Assembly: GCA_036004685.1 (NCBI GenBank)
Contig: DASYRE010000045.1
Location: 1-54,103 of the forward strand
DNA length: 54,103 nucleotides
Direction of reading: 5' to 3'
Source: Candidatus Polarisedimenticolia bacterium
GTDB taxonomy: Bacteria > Acidobacteriota > Polarisedimenticolia > Gp22-AA2 > AA152
A program made the position numbers and the translations under genes. Shown here piece by piece: positions 24,695 to 33,279 of the stretch. The notes under the pieces were generated by a model that was given only the letters and a program-made list of their open reading frames with translations, did not search any database and was not told the DNA's origin. The stretch's first letter is position 1. Every line of letters begins with the position of its first letter.

Positions 24695-27127
24695 TCACTC
24701 GTCTCTCAGCGCGGTCAGCGGGTCGATGCGGATGGCCCGCAAGGCCGGCAGGCAGCTTGCGACCACCGAGACCGCGGAGAGCAACAACGGAATCGCCGCG
24801 AAGGTGAGAGGATCGCCGGTGGTGACTCCGAAGAGCAGGCTCGAGAGCAGGCGGGTCACGCCCAGCGCGGCGGCCAATCCGAGTCCCACGCCCGCGAGCG
24901 TCAGGGCCAGGACCCTCGTCATGACGAGCCGGAGCACGTCCACCGGCCGCGCTCCCAGCGCGATACGCAGCCCGATCTCCGGCGTCCGCTGGCTCACCGA
25001 ATAGGCGGTGACGCTGTAGATCCCGAGCGCGGCCAGCGCCAGGGCGAGGGATGCGAACAGCCCGGCGAGAATCAGGATGTACCGCCGGCCGGCCATGGAT
25101 CCCCCGATGACCTCCTCCATGGTCCGGAGGTTCGCCACCGGCTGATCCGGGTCGATGTCCCGCATCCGCCGCCGGACGGCGCCCATCAGGCTGCGCGGCT
25201 CGCCGGCGGTCCGGATGACGACGGCCAGTGAGGAAATCGTCCGCTGATTCGCGGACAGGTAGAAGGTCTCCGCGTTGACCGTTTCCAACCCGTCGAGTCT
25301 GACGTCCCCGACGATCCCGACAATCTCGCGCTCGACGGAGGATTTCCCCAGGACGACGTGCCGGCCGATCGGATCCGCGTCCGGGAAGAAACGGCGCGCG
25401 AAGCTCTCGCTGATGACCACGGTGATGGGGGCCGTGTCGTCCTCGTCCTCACGGAAGCCTCGCCCCTTTCGGAGAGGGATTCCCAATGTCCGAAAGTAGC
25501 CTGGCGTGACCGTGTTGAAGGGAACGACCGCTCGCTCGCCGGGAGGAGGGACGGCAAGGCCGGGGACCGCGGCCAGCGTCTGGGGAGTGGTTTCCCCGAG
25601 CGGCAGCGTTTCGGCGGCCCCTACCGATAGGGCGCCCGGCAGCGATCCGAGATCGTCCGAAAGACGCCGATAGAACTCGCGCCTCTGAGCCGGTTGGGCG
25701 TACTTCGAAGGCGCCAGATCGATCTTCGCGGAGAGGAGGTTGCCGGGCCGGAACCCTATGTCGACGGCGAGGAGCCGCACGAAGCTGCGCATGAGAAGGC
25801 CGGCGCCAATCAGCAGCACGACCGCGAGGGCCACCTCGGCGACGACCAGGAGGGCTCGGATCCTCAAGCCGCGCGGGCCGCCGATGGAACCCGGACCGGC
25901 GTCGCGCAGCACTTCGTTCAAGTCCGTCCGGGAGGCGTACAGCGCCGGAGCCATCCCGAAGATCAGTCCCGTGAAGAGCGCCAGCCCGCCGGTGACGGCG
26001 AGCACGCCTCCGTCGAGCCGGATCTCGGAATTCCGCGGGAGGTGCCCGGCTCCCCTGGAGACCAGGAGGGTCAGACCCCACGTCGCGATCAGCAGGCCCG
26101 CCAATGCCGCGGTGGTGGACAGCACGAGACTCTCGGAAAGCGTCTGGAGCATCAGGCGGCGAGGACTTGCCCCGAGCACGGCCCGCACGGCCATCTCTCG
26201 GCGCCTTCCTGTGGATCTCGCGAGCAGCAGATTCGCCACGTTGGCGCAGGCGATCAGAAGGACGAATCCCACGGCGACGAGCAGAACGAGCAAGGTGGGC
26301 CGGACGCCCGAGACCATCTGATCCTTCATCGGCACGATCCGATACTGAAGGTCGGCATCGAGTCCTTCGGAGTACGGTTCCCTTGCGGCGATGACGTCAA
26401 GCTCCGCCTGCGCCCGGCCGATCGACACCCCGGGCTTCAGCCGCGCGATGAGGCTGAGATAGCCGGAGCCTCTCTCCACGGCGCCTGAGCTCAGAAAGCT
26501 CGGCTCGAGGACGCGCGGGATCCAGACGTCCGCCTCTCCGTCGGGAAAGACGAATCCCGCCGGCAGGACCCCGACGATCGCGCGCGGAATCCCGTCGAGC
26601 GAAACCGGCTTTCCCAGGATTCTCGGATCCGATCCGAACCGATGCCGCCACAGCGCGTCACTCAAAAGGACCACCGGGGCGCCGCCCGGCTGCTCCTCCT
26701 CGCCCCGGAAGTTGCGACCTCGGGCGGGTCTCACACGGAGGACATCCAGGACGCCCGGCGAGACCCTCAAGGCGCTCAACTGCCGCGGCTCGCGAACCCC
26801 GGTGAGGTTGATCGTGTCGGCAGTGTAGGCGCCGATGGCTTCGAAAGCGCTACTCTGTCTCGCGATGCCGAGAAATCGCCGGTGGGAGAGAGGCGCTTCC
26901 TCCAGGCCCCTCGCGGGAGCCGAGCCCCACACCTGCATGATCCGGTTGGGCTCGAGGTAGGGGAGCGGTCGCACCAGGACGGCGTTGACGATGCTGAAAA
27001 CCGCGGTGTTCGCTCCCATGCTCAAGGCCAGCGTCGCCACGGCGATGCCCGTCCATACCGGATCCTTCCGCAGCTCCCGGAAAGCGTGCCGCAACTCGCG
27101 AACCGGCGACCTCAAGGGTACCTCCAT
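24695..27127 (-). CDS. ADOP-type ABC transporter permease (MacB/FtsX-like, no ATPase)
   Basis: About 810 residues; ATG 27127 is preferred, although a TTG at 27151 is also possible. The N-terminus ELRHAFRELRKDPVWTGIAV, then LSMGANTAVFSIVNAVLVRPL, is diagnostic of the large duplicated permeases of the ADOP family common in Acidobacteriota. A MacB-type periplasmic domain precedes the first FtsX block (LLIACANVANLLLARSTGRR); a second follows (LGIYSVTAYSVSQRTPEIGL) and the end RIDPLTALRDE is typical. No nucleotide-binding domain is encoded here or next to it. It lies 30 bases after the tail-tube-like gene, so the two are likely co-transcribed. Confidence 0.95.
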   Translation of the reverse strand: MEVPLRSPVRELRHAFRELRKDPVWTGIAVATLALSMGANTAVFSIVNAVLVRPLPYLEPNRIMQVWGSAPARGLEEAPLSHRRFLGIARQSSAFEAIGAYTADTINLTGVREPRQLSALRVSPGVLDVLRVRPARGRNFRGEEEQPGGAPVVLLSDALWRHRFGSDPRILGKPVSLDGIPRAIVGVLPAGFVFPDGEADVWIPRVLEPSFLSSGAVERGSGYLSLIARLKPGVSIGRAQAELDVIAAREPYSEGLDADLQYRIVPMKDQMVSGVRPTLLVLLVAVGFVLLIACANVANLLLARSTGRRREMAVRAVLGASPRRLMLQTLSESLVLSTTAALAGLLIATWGLTLLVSRGAGHLPRNSEIRLDGGVLAVTGGLALFTGLIFGMAPALYASRTDLNEVLRDAGPGSIGGPRGLRIRALLVVAEVALAVVLLIGAGLLMRSFVRLLAVDIGFRPGNLLSAKIDLAPSKYAQPAQRREFYRRLSDDLGSLPGALSVGAAETLPLGETTPQTLAAVPGLAVPPPGERAVVPFNTVTPGYFRTLGIPLRKGRGFREDEDDTAPITVVISESFARRFFPDADPIGRHVVLGKSSVEREIVGIVGDVRLDGLETVNAETFYLSANQRTISSLAVVIRTAGEPRSLMGAVRRRMRDIDPDQPVANLRTMEEVIGGSMAGRRYILILAGLFASLALALAALGIYSVTAYSVSQRTPEIGLRIALGARPVDVLRLVMTRVLALTLAGVGLGLAAALGVTRLLSSLLFGVTTGDPLTFAAIPLLLSAVSVVASCLPALRAIRIDPLTALRDE

Positions 27128-27157
27128 CGACCGTAACGGAACACGTCCCAAGGGCGC

Positions 27158-27646
27158 TCAGGGTAGGAGTGCGCGACGAATGCGCGCGGCGGAGATCGTC
27201 ACTCTTTCGATCAAGACTTTCGACGCGCCCGCCTTCGAAGTCTCCACCCCGACCTTCGAGGGCCAGGCGTCCTCCAGGTAGAAGCGGGCCACCGGGCTTC
27301 CATCGTAGTCGTACATCACCAAGGAACATGTCTTGCGGCCGGCGGCGCCTCCTTCGAGAACCTCGTCCTGCCATGTGGTGAACTCCAGGCCGGAGAGCGG
27401 GCGGCTCAGGACGAGGACATTCGGGATGAGCCTGGGCTCCGAGCCCTCCACCAGCTCTACCGATGAGGAGATTTCTTGCAGCTCCGTGAATGCCGCAATC
27501 TCGCGACCGTCGGCCAGAAGGGAGAAGCGGGCGGCGGTCAGAGCATCCTGCGGCGCAGCCGTGCGAAAGGCGGCGGGAAGCGTCAGCGTAGCCGCACCGA
27601 GCACCAGGACGAGCAAAGCAAATCTTCTGAACAGCGTCAGGCTCAT
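27158..27646 (-). CDS. Exported protein with phage tail-tube (T4 gp19-like) fold
   Basis: 162 residues from ATG 27646 with GGAGAG upstream. Residues 1-26 form a signal peptide (FALLVLVLGAATLTLPAA). The rest follows the gp19/tail-tube pattern: ARFSLLADGREIAAFTEL, LVLSRPLSGLEFTTWQDEVLEG, and CSLVMYDYDGSPVARFYLED followed by AWPSKVG and VLIERVTIS. In phages and contractile systems this fold builds the inner tube in the cytoplasm, so a signal peptide is unexpected. No other tail, baseplate or sheath genes are present. It is followed by the ADOP permease. I am fairly sure of the fold and not of the role. Confidence 0.75.
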   Translation of the reverse strand: MSLTLFRRFALLVLVLGAATLTLPAAFRTAAPQDALTAARFSLLADGREIAAFTELQEISSSVELVEGSEPRLIPNVLVLSRPLSGLEFTTWQDEVLEGGAAGRKTCSLVMYDYDGSPVARFYLEDAWPSKVGVETSKAGASKVLIERVTISAARIRRALLP

Positions 27647-28044
27647 GACCCTCTCTCCTTTTCAGGCTGATTGAAGGGACCCACCCGCCGGGCGAGACGG
27701 GAGCGCCTCCTTTATATCCACCGGACCCAGGCGAAAATCAAGCCTCCTCTGGTGACTATCTCCCCGCTTGCGCCCCGCCCCCTTGCGTGAATCGGCGCAT
27801 CCGTGAAATGATTGCAATCAAGGCCGTCCCGTCGCGACCGGCGCCGGCAGTTCCCCCCAAGGCGCGAACAGCGATGGCGAAACGGATGAGCCTTCCCCCC
27901 TAATGTCTCGAGAACTCTCAGAGTCGGGCTCCAGAATAGCCGAAAGAAACACCGGGCCATGCAGCGTCGCGCTCCCCCCCGGCGCGAATGGCTCGATTCG
28001 GTGGGACAGGATCCAAGGTCCACGCGCGGGTAGGGGGGCCCCGG
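27647..28044. other. Divergent intergenic region, about 400 bases
   Basis: It separates the leftward tail-tube-like gene from the rightward TMTC-like gene. A TATAAA-like string at about 27713-27718 could serve as a -10 on the reverse strand. I see no gene, repeat or clear RNA structure. Confidence 0.5.
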
Positions 28045-30255
28045 ATGCCTCGGGCCGACTTCCGAAAGACAATCGTTCGTCTTGCGCCGGCGATCGCGGC
28101 GGCTTGCCTCGTCTACTTCGGCGGGCTCTCCGGCGAGTTCGTTTACGACGACAACGAGCAGATCGTCAAGAACCCCTGGGTCCACGAAGTCCGCTACCTG
28201 CCTGAAATCCTCACGCACACGGTGTGGGCTTATCAGACTCCCGAGCCGACGAACTACTACCGTCCCGTCCAGATGGGTCTTTACAATCTGGCGTGGAGCG
28301 TCCTCGGCGGCTCCCCTAGATCGTTCCACGCCGTCAATCTGCTTTTCCATCTGCTTTGTGTCGCCGCTCTTTTCTTCCTGGCGCGGGAGCTGTCCCGGGA
28401 CGACGTGATGACGGCCGGCGCGGCCCTCCTCTTCGCCGTGCACCCTCTCAACACCGAGGCGGTGGCCTGGATTGCCTGCCTTCCGGATCTGACCTACGCC
28501 TTCTTCGTCATGACGACGCTGTTCCTCCACGCTCGATCCCGCCGGGCCGCGGGCCGGCGGCGAGGGTTGCTGGAAGGGCTCGCGGTGGCGGCCTATCTCT
28601 TGGGTCTGTTCTCCAAGGAGACCGCGGTCGCTCTCCTTCCTCTGGTCTTCCTCCTCGAGATCTGGATTCCACGCGGAGACGACGCGAACCGGATCGCCCG
28701 CCCCCCCTCGGATCGAGGAGGGAGGCGGAAAAAGCCATGGTCTTCGTTCTCCGTCCCTGCCGGACAATTGGCCCGCGCGCTCCTGCCCTACGCGCTCGCG
28801 ACCCTCGGGTATCTGCTCCTCCGCCTGGCGGTGGTCGGCGGGATCGCCCCGCGGGATCGGAAGGATCTGACGGCGCTGGACGCCTTGCTCAACGCGCCCG
28901 CGCTGCTCCTTTCCTACCTGCGGGCGATGGTCGCGCCGGTTCGCCTGCTCGCGATTCACGTCCTCGAGCGGGTCCCTTCGGCCGGCCATGTCCGTTTCAT
29001 CGGGTGCGCCCTCGGGGTGGCGGCCTTCGTCTTCCTGGTCGTCAGGCTGTCGCGGCGGCGTCCCGATCTCGCCTTCGCCGGCAGTCTCATCCTGCTGCCG
29101 CTCCTGCCGGTCCTCTACATTCCCGCCTTGGGAGAAAACGCTTTCGCCGAGCGCTACAGCTACCTCGCGACGGCCGGATTCGCCTGGCTCGCGGCGGGCG
29201 CTCTCACGGCGTTGATCCGCTCCCTCCGGGGAATCGGGAGACATGCGGCATGGGCCGGAGCGTTGATGTTCCTTGCTATGCCGTGCGCTTGGCGGACGGT
29301 TACGAGAACCGCCGATTGGCACGACGATCGCAGGCTCGCCACGGCCACCCTTAGGGACGAGCCGCGCGCGTGGCAAATGCACGTCGTGCTAGCAAGCTGG
29401 TACTATCGGCACGATCAGCTCGAACAAGCCCTCGCGACGCTCGAAAGAGGGCTCACGGTCGTCGCCGGGAATCCCCGATTGGAAGCCGAAGCGACCGGGC
29501 TTCGATTGCAGCTTCACCGCATCCGGCCTGAGGAAGCCATCCGTGACTTCCGGCGCATAGCCGCCACCTATCCCGCCTTCTATGAAGCCGAATATTGTCT
29601 TGGGGATGCTTATCTGAAGATCGATCGGCCGGCCGAAGCGGCAGCTGCCTTCCGCCGGGCGATCGCGATCAATCCCCTGGGAATCGAGGCCCACGAGGGC
29701 CTCTTCGTGGCGCTGGTGGCGCAAGGACGATCGGTCGACTGGCGCAGCTCTCGGGAGCGGCTTTCCACTCCAATGGCGCCGCGGGCCATGGACAAGCTGC
29801 TGGAAGGAGTGGCGCAGGAGAAGGCGGGCCGCCTCGACGACGCCGAGGCCTCCCTGCAAGAGGCGCTCCGCCTCGATCCCAAATCCGACCGCGCGCTGCT
29901 CTCCCTCGCCGTCGTGGAGAATCGGCGGGGAAGATACGCGGAGGCGGCCGATTACTGCCGCCGCGCCCTCGCTCTCAAGCCCGCCTCGGTGGAGATCTAC
30001 GAGCAGCTGGGAGTGAGCGTGCTCAACCTCGGGGAGGTGGAGGAGGCGGTCGAGGCGCTCGAGAAGGCCGTCGCGCTCGATCCCTCCGACAAGGAAGCTC
30101 AAAACCGTTTAGGCGTGGCCTACGCCAAGGGGGGGCGGCAAAACGAGGCGCGCGAAGCCTTCCGGAAAGCCCTGTCCCTCGATCCTGCCTTCGAGAAGGC
30201 GCGGTTCAACCTGGAGCGCCTCGAGCGCGAGGTCGTCGCGGAGGGAGCGAGGTGA
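28045..30255 (+). CDS. TMTC-like membrane protein with C-terminal TPR repeats
   Basis: About 736 residues from ATG 28045. The first luminal/periplasmic loop carries FVYDDNEQIVKNPWV followed by NYYRPVQMGLYNLAW, the pattern of TMTC-type and related GT-C mannosyltransferase-like membrane proteins. HAVNLLFHLLCVAALFF and FAVHPLNTEAVAWIA follow, with about ten hydrophobic segments to residue 420. From about residue 440 come TPR units (AEAAAAFRRAIAINPLGIEA, DAEASLQEALRLDPKSDRAL, EAVEALEKAVALDPSDKEA, EAREAFRKALSLDPAFEKA). Sugar transfer to protein or lipid is the family expectation, but the acceptor is unknown. It stands alone. Confidence 0.85.
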   Translation: MPRADFRKTIVRLAPAIAAACLVYFGGLSGEFVYDDNEQIVKNPWVHEVRYLPEILTHTVWAYQTPEPTNYYRPVQMGLYNLAWSVLGGSPRSFHAVNLLFHLLCVAALFFLARELSRDDVMTAGAALLFAVHPLNTEAVAWIACLPDLTYAFFVMTTLFLHARSRRAAGRRRGLLEGLAVAAYLLGLFSKETAVALLPLVFLLEIWIPRGDDANRIARPPSDRGGRRKKPWSSFSVPAGQLARALLPYALATLGYLLLRLAVVGGIAPRDRKDLTALDALLNAPALLLSYLRAMVAPVRLLAIHVLERVPSAGHVRFIGCALGVAAFVFLVVRLSRRRPDLAFAGSLILLPLLPVLYIPALGENAFAERYSYLATAGFAWLAAGALTALIRSLRGIGRHAAWAGALMFLAMPCAWRTVTRTADWHDDRRLATATLRDEPRAWQMHVVLASWYYRHDQLEQALATLERGLTVVAGNPRLEAEATGLRLQLHRIRPEEAIRDFRRIAATYPAFYEAEYCLGDAYLKIDRPAEAAAAFRRAIAINPLGIEAHEGLFVALVAQGRSVDWRSSRERLSTPMAPRAMDKLLEGVAQEKAGRLDDAEASLQEALRLDPKSDRALLSLAVVENRRGRYAEAADYCRRALALKPASVEIYEQLGVSVLNLGEVEEAVEALEKAVALDPSDKEAQNRLGVAYAKGGRQNEAREAFRKALSLDPAFEKARFNLERLEREVVAEGAR

Positions 30256-30723
30256 TGGGATACACGAATTCGGCCGCATCACCCTCATGCGGCTCGCGGG
30301 GCGTTATCTCACGCGCCAGCCCCGCGTGCCGGGCCTACGGCTTCCGGGTCGAATCGATCCTTCCCGCCCGATCCGAGGCTCATCGCCCGTAGCTCAGATG
30401 GCTGTAGCGAGATTCCAGAGGATTTCGCACTCCTGCTCGCTTGAACGCCAACCCAGGAGCGTGGCGCCGCCTGAATCCAACCGAAGAATTGACTTGACGG
30501 AACCGCCCGAGTGGATCGTCTACACGCGTCGACCCGACAACCTGTACGGCCGCGGCTGTAACCAGCCCAGCTGGAAACCCGCCCGGGCTGATCGACCGCC
30601 ACGGTCGGGCCGCTGACGATTTGTAACCGCTTGAATTCCATTCCACGGCGGACGAAAATGCCCTGAGTGGTCCAAGACATTTGAGGTTGACACGAGGTCG
30701 ACACCCACCGTAGGAGATCCCTT
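30256..30723. other. Degenerate intergenic region at the left edge of a stress-gene island
   Basis: No credible gene. A 17-base string GCCCGTAGCTCAGATGG (30385-30401) equals the 5' end of many tRNAs, but no anticodon stem or 3' half follows. The last 30 bases before 30724 match the upstream region of the stress gene at 38633. Confidence 0.5.
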
Positions 30724-30807
30724 ATGATAGCAGTCATTGACATTTTCAGATCCCGCGCCGGTGCGGAGGGCGCGGTTCAGCGCCTCAGGCAGATCGGTAT
30801 TCCATGA
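30724..30807 (+). CDS. 27-residue leader peptide, truncated copy of the stress protein at 38633
   Basis: ATG 30724 has TAGGAGA seven bases upstream. The peptide VIDIFRSRAGAEGAVQRLRQ plus flanks is a truncated copy of the N-terminus of the protein starting at 38633 (VTGIFKSRADAEGAVERLRR). The DNA match extends about 30 bases upstream of both starts. The stop (TGA) overlaps the ATG of the permease (ATGA), and the permease has no ribosome binding site of its own, so this fragment probably supplies its translation by coupling. Confidence 0.65.
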   Translation: MIAVIDIFRSRAGAEGAVQRLRQIGIP

Positions 30808-32024
30808 GCAGCGCCTCCATTCCAGCTACACCCGTGAATCCCGAGCCCCCGGGCGAAGCGGCAAATCGTGCTGAGGAAGCTTTGACCATCCAAGAAAAGC
30901 CTGCGCCGGAAGCCGCTCGGTCGACCGTCCGCATGTCCGTGGACGCCCGGGGCCTGGCGCTCGGTATCCTGGCTACGGTCGCCGTGGTGTTCGTTCTCCA
31001 ATGGGCGCAGAGTTTCGTCATATCGGTATTGGTTGGGATTTTCTTTGCTTACACCCTGAATCCGCTCGTCGTGTGGCTCGAAAGGATCAAAATCCCTCGC
31101 GTGCTGGGTGCCGGCATCGTGCTGGCGGCAGTTGTGAGCGCACTGGTGCTGGGGACCTATTCTTTGCGTGGGCAGATACAGACTATCCTCGAGCAGGTTC
31201 CCGAAGCGGCGAGCAAGGTCTCTGCGGGGCTCGCCAGTCTGCGGCGTGGTCAGCCCGGTAATATACAGAAAATGCAAACCGCCGCGCGCGAGATCGAAAA
31301 GGCGGCCAGCCAGGCGGCCGACAGTCCATCGACTTCCAGGCAGCCCGCCATGCACGTCGTCATCGACCAACCCCCATTCAAGCTCGGAAGCTTCCTATTG
31401 GTGGGCTCCATGGGGGCTTTGGGATTCATGGCCGAAGCGGCCATGGTGCTTTTCCTCGTGTTTTTTCTCTTGCTGGCGGGCGACACCTTCAAGCGGAAGC
31501 TGGTGCGACTCACGGGGCCTCTGCTGTCGAACAAGAAGATTACGGTGCGTATCCTGGATGACATCAACGACACCATCCAGAAATATATGTTCATGCTGTT
31601 GATGACCAACGTCCTGGTTGGGCTGCTCACTTGGATCGCGCTGCGCTGGATCGGCTTGGAAAACGCGGGAGCATGGGCAGTCGCAGCGGGGTTGCTTCAT
31701 GTCATCCCTTACTTGGGTCCGTCCGTCACCGCGGCCGCCACGGGATTGGTGGCCTTCATGCAGTTCGACTCGTTTTCGGTGGCTCTGCTGGTCGCCGGGA
31801 CGTCGTTGGCGATCGCCACGGTCGTCGGCACTTTTATCACCACATGGATGACCGGTAGAATCGCCAAGATGAACGCAGCGGCCGTGTTTATCTCGCTGCT
31901 GTTCTGGGCATGGCTCTGGGGAGTCTGGGGCATGCTGCTCAGCATTCCGATCATCGTCATGGTGAAAGTCGTAGCGCAGCACGTGGAGCAACTGCAGCCG
32001 GTGGCGGAATTGCTCGGCGAGTAA
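30804..32024 (+). CDS. AI-2E/PerM family membrane permease
   Basis: 406 residues. A polar N-terminal tail (about 45 residues) is followed by eight hydrophobic segments. Family strings: VGIFFAYTLNPLVVWLERIKIPR, a long periplasmic region with EIEKAASQAADSP, then VLFLVFFLLLAGDTFKRKLV, and the conserved LLHVIPYLGPSVTAAATGLVA and WLWGVWGMLLSIPIIVMVK near the end. Members export autoinducer-2 or act as Na+/H+ exchangers; which applies here is unknown. Translation probably depends on the overlapping 27-residue leader. It converges on the next gene with only 5 bases between, and no terminator is visible there. Confidence 0.95.
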   Translation: MSSASIPATPVNPEPPGEAANRAEEALTIQEKPAPEAARSTVRMSVDARGLALGILATVAVVFVLQWAQSFVISVLVGIFFAYTLNPLVVWLERIKIPRVLGAGIVLAAVVSALVLGTYSLRGQIQTILEQVPEAASKVSAGLASLRRGQPGNIQKMQTAAREIEKAASQAADSPSTSRQPAMHVVIDQPPFKLGSFLLVGSMGALGFMAEAAMVLFLVFFLLLAGDTFKRKLVRLTGPLLSNKKITVRILDDINDTIQKYMFMLLMTNVLVGLLTWIALRWIGLENAGAWAVAAGLLHVIPYLGPSVTAAATGLVAFMQFDSFSVALLVAGTSLAIATVVGTFITTWMTGRIAKMNAAAVFISLLFWAWLWGVWGMLLSIPIIVMVKVVAQHVEQLQPVAELLGE

Positions 32025-32029
32025 GGGTT

Positions 32030-32896
32030 TTATTCCTTGGATACGTCGGGCGCTCCGAAGGCGACCTGCGGGTAGTACGTCCGCAGCGCGTCCATGATCT
32101 TGATGACGGAAGCGTTCGATCCCGATTCACGGTTGACATCACGGAACCGGTACCGGGCGCCCTTCACGATCTGGAGGTTGATCTGGTAGCAGAAATTATC
32201 AGGCGTCCGCGCCTGGCACGTGAACCACACTTTCTCGAGGCCGTTGATTTGGAAGTCGAAGTTCTTCTTGGGGTCGTCTCCATCCACCCACGCGAGCGAG
32301 TCTGCCCGCATGACCAGCCGGCCCGAACGGCTTTTCTTCAGGGACATTGATCTTACCAGCACCAAATCCTCGAAGACCATCTCTCCCGGGGCGGCCAGAG
32401 CGGGCGCGGCGACTCCCGGCGCGGCCTGGGTCCCGGCGCGGGTTGCCATCAAGGCCCCGATGATGGATTCCAGGACGCCGTTTTGCTTGAGATAGAGAAG
32501 ATCCGGGACGGAGAGGTTGAACGCCGGGTCCGAGTGTCTCAACTGCTCGGCGATGATGGATTCGGAGATTCCCGATTTGATGAGACGCACGAGGTCGACG
32601 AGGCGAGGGTCATCAGGCTGGAGCGCGACGGACGGAGGTTTGGGTGCGGCGACCCGAGCGCCGATGGTGGCAATGACGGTCTCCGACACGCCGGCGGCGC
32701 GAAGCGTGACGAGGTCGCCGGCCGTCATGTCGACGGTATTGGCCGGGTTTCTGACCACGGCGATGATGCCGTCGGCTGTCGCGCCTGCTCTGTGGGCAAT
32801 CAGGATGGAGTTGACCGTCAACTCTTCCGCACTTGCCGCCGTTGCAAGCGCCAGCAGGGCTGTACCGAGCAGAGAACATAGGATTGTGCGTTTCAT
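32030..32896 (-). CDS. Secreted protein with duplicated helical repeat, unknown function
   Basis: 288 residues with a clear signal peptide (ILCSLLGTALLALATAASAEE). Two copies of a roughly 55-residue helical unit follow, each ending in a similar segment: LVTLRAAGVSETVIATI and LLYLKQNGVLESIIGALM. Such units occur in many bacterial secreted proteins of unknown role. The C-terminal 120 residues are beta-rich (FEDLVLVRSMSLKKSRSGRL, EKVWFTCQARTPDNFCYQI) and may form a PH-like domain. Upstream lies an intergenic region with two GGGGT/ACCC palindromes shared with the divergent protease gene. Confidence 0.7.
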   Translation of the reverse strand: MKRTILCSLLGTALLALATAASAEELTVNSILIAHRAGATADGIIAVVRNPANTVDMTAGDLVTLRAAGVSETVIATIGARVAAPKPPSVALQPDDPRLVDLVRLIKSGISESIIAEQLRHSDPAFNLSVPDLLYLKQNGVLESIIGALMATRAGTQAAPGVAAPALAAPGEMVFEDLVLVRSMSLKKSRSGRLVMRADSLAWVDGDDPKKNFDFQINGLEKVWFTCQARTPDNFCYQINLQIVKGARYRFRDVNRESGSNASVIKIMDALRTYYPQVAFGAPDVSKE

Positions 32897-33279
32897 GGGG
32901 GTGTACCTGTCCTTTCCTAAGGCATTCCTCGAGGACGAATCATTCTTTAATTCTGTGAGAGTCGCGCGCGTTTCACTGGCGCCAGGATAGGCTAGGGAAC
33001 CATGCAGGTGCTATGGGGTGTCTACCCCACTCTGGCAAAGAGCCAACATTGTTGCGTCAGGCGGAAGAATCTCATCAGGGGTGAATACCCTATAGCGCTC
33101 CCCGGGCTCCAGACTTAGGATCACCTCACGAAGCACAACGCATTGTGCGGCCGCCGGCGGGGACATGGTCCGCCGGCTGGCTGGCCATCATTCCTCAACA
33201 GTGGAGGTGTTTGTTTCTCCGATGCGGTGCCCTAGTGTGTCGCCAATGTGCTCCAATCCAACTGCAACGAGGTGAAAGC
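32897..33279. promoter_or_regulatory. Divergent control region with two GGGGT-N4-ACCC palindromes
   Basis: It lies between the secreted repeat protein (leftward) and the M48 protease (rightward). TGGGGTGTCTACCCCA at 33014-33029 is a perfect six-base inverted repeat with a four-base spacer; AGGGGTGAATACCCT at 33077-33091 is a near copy. Similar elements occur at 36401 and 38112. Their shape would suit a NarL/LuxR-type response regulator, by inference only. I see no gene here. Confidence 0.45.

Noticed and set aside
27712-29382. Reverse-strand open frame of more than 500 codons over the TMTC-like gene
   Set aside because: Low-complexity charged translation, opposite a gene with clear membrane helices and TPRs; a GC-driven shadow.
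30385-30401. GCCCGTAGCTCAGATGG, identical to the start of many tRNA genes
   Set aside because: No D-stem closure, anticodon arm, T-arm or acceptor 3' strand follows in the next 80 bases. It may be chance or a tiny remnant, but it cannot be called a tRNA.
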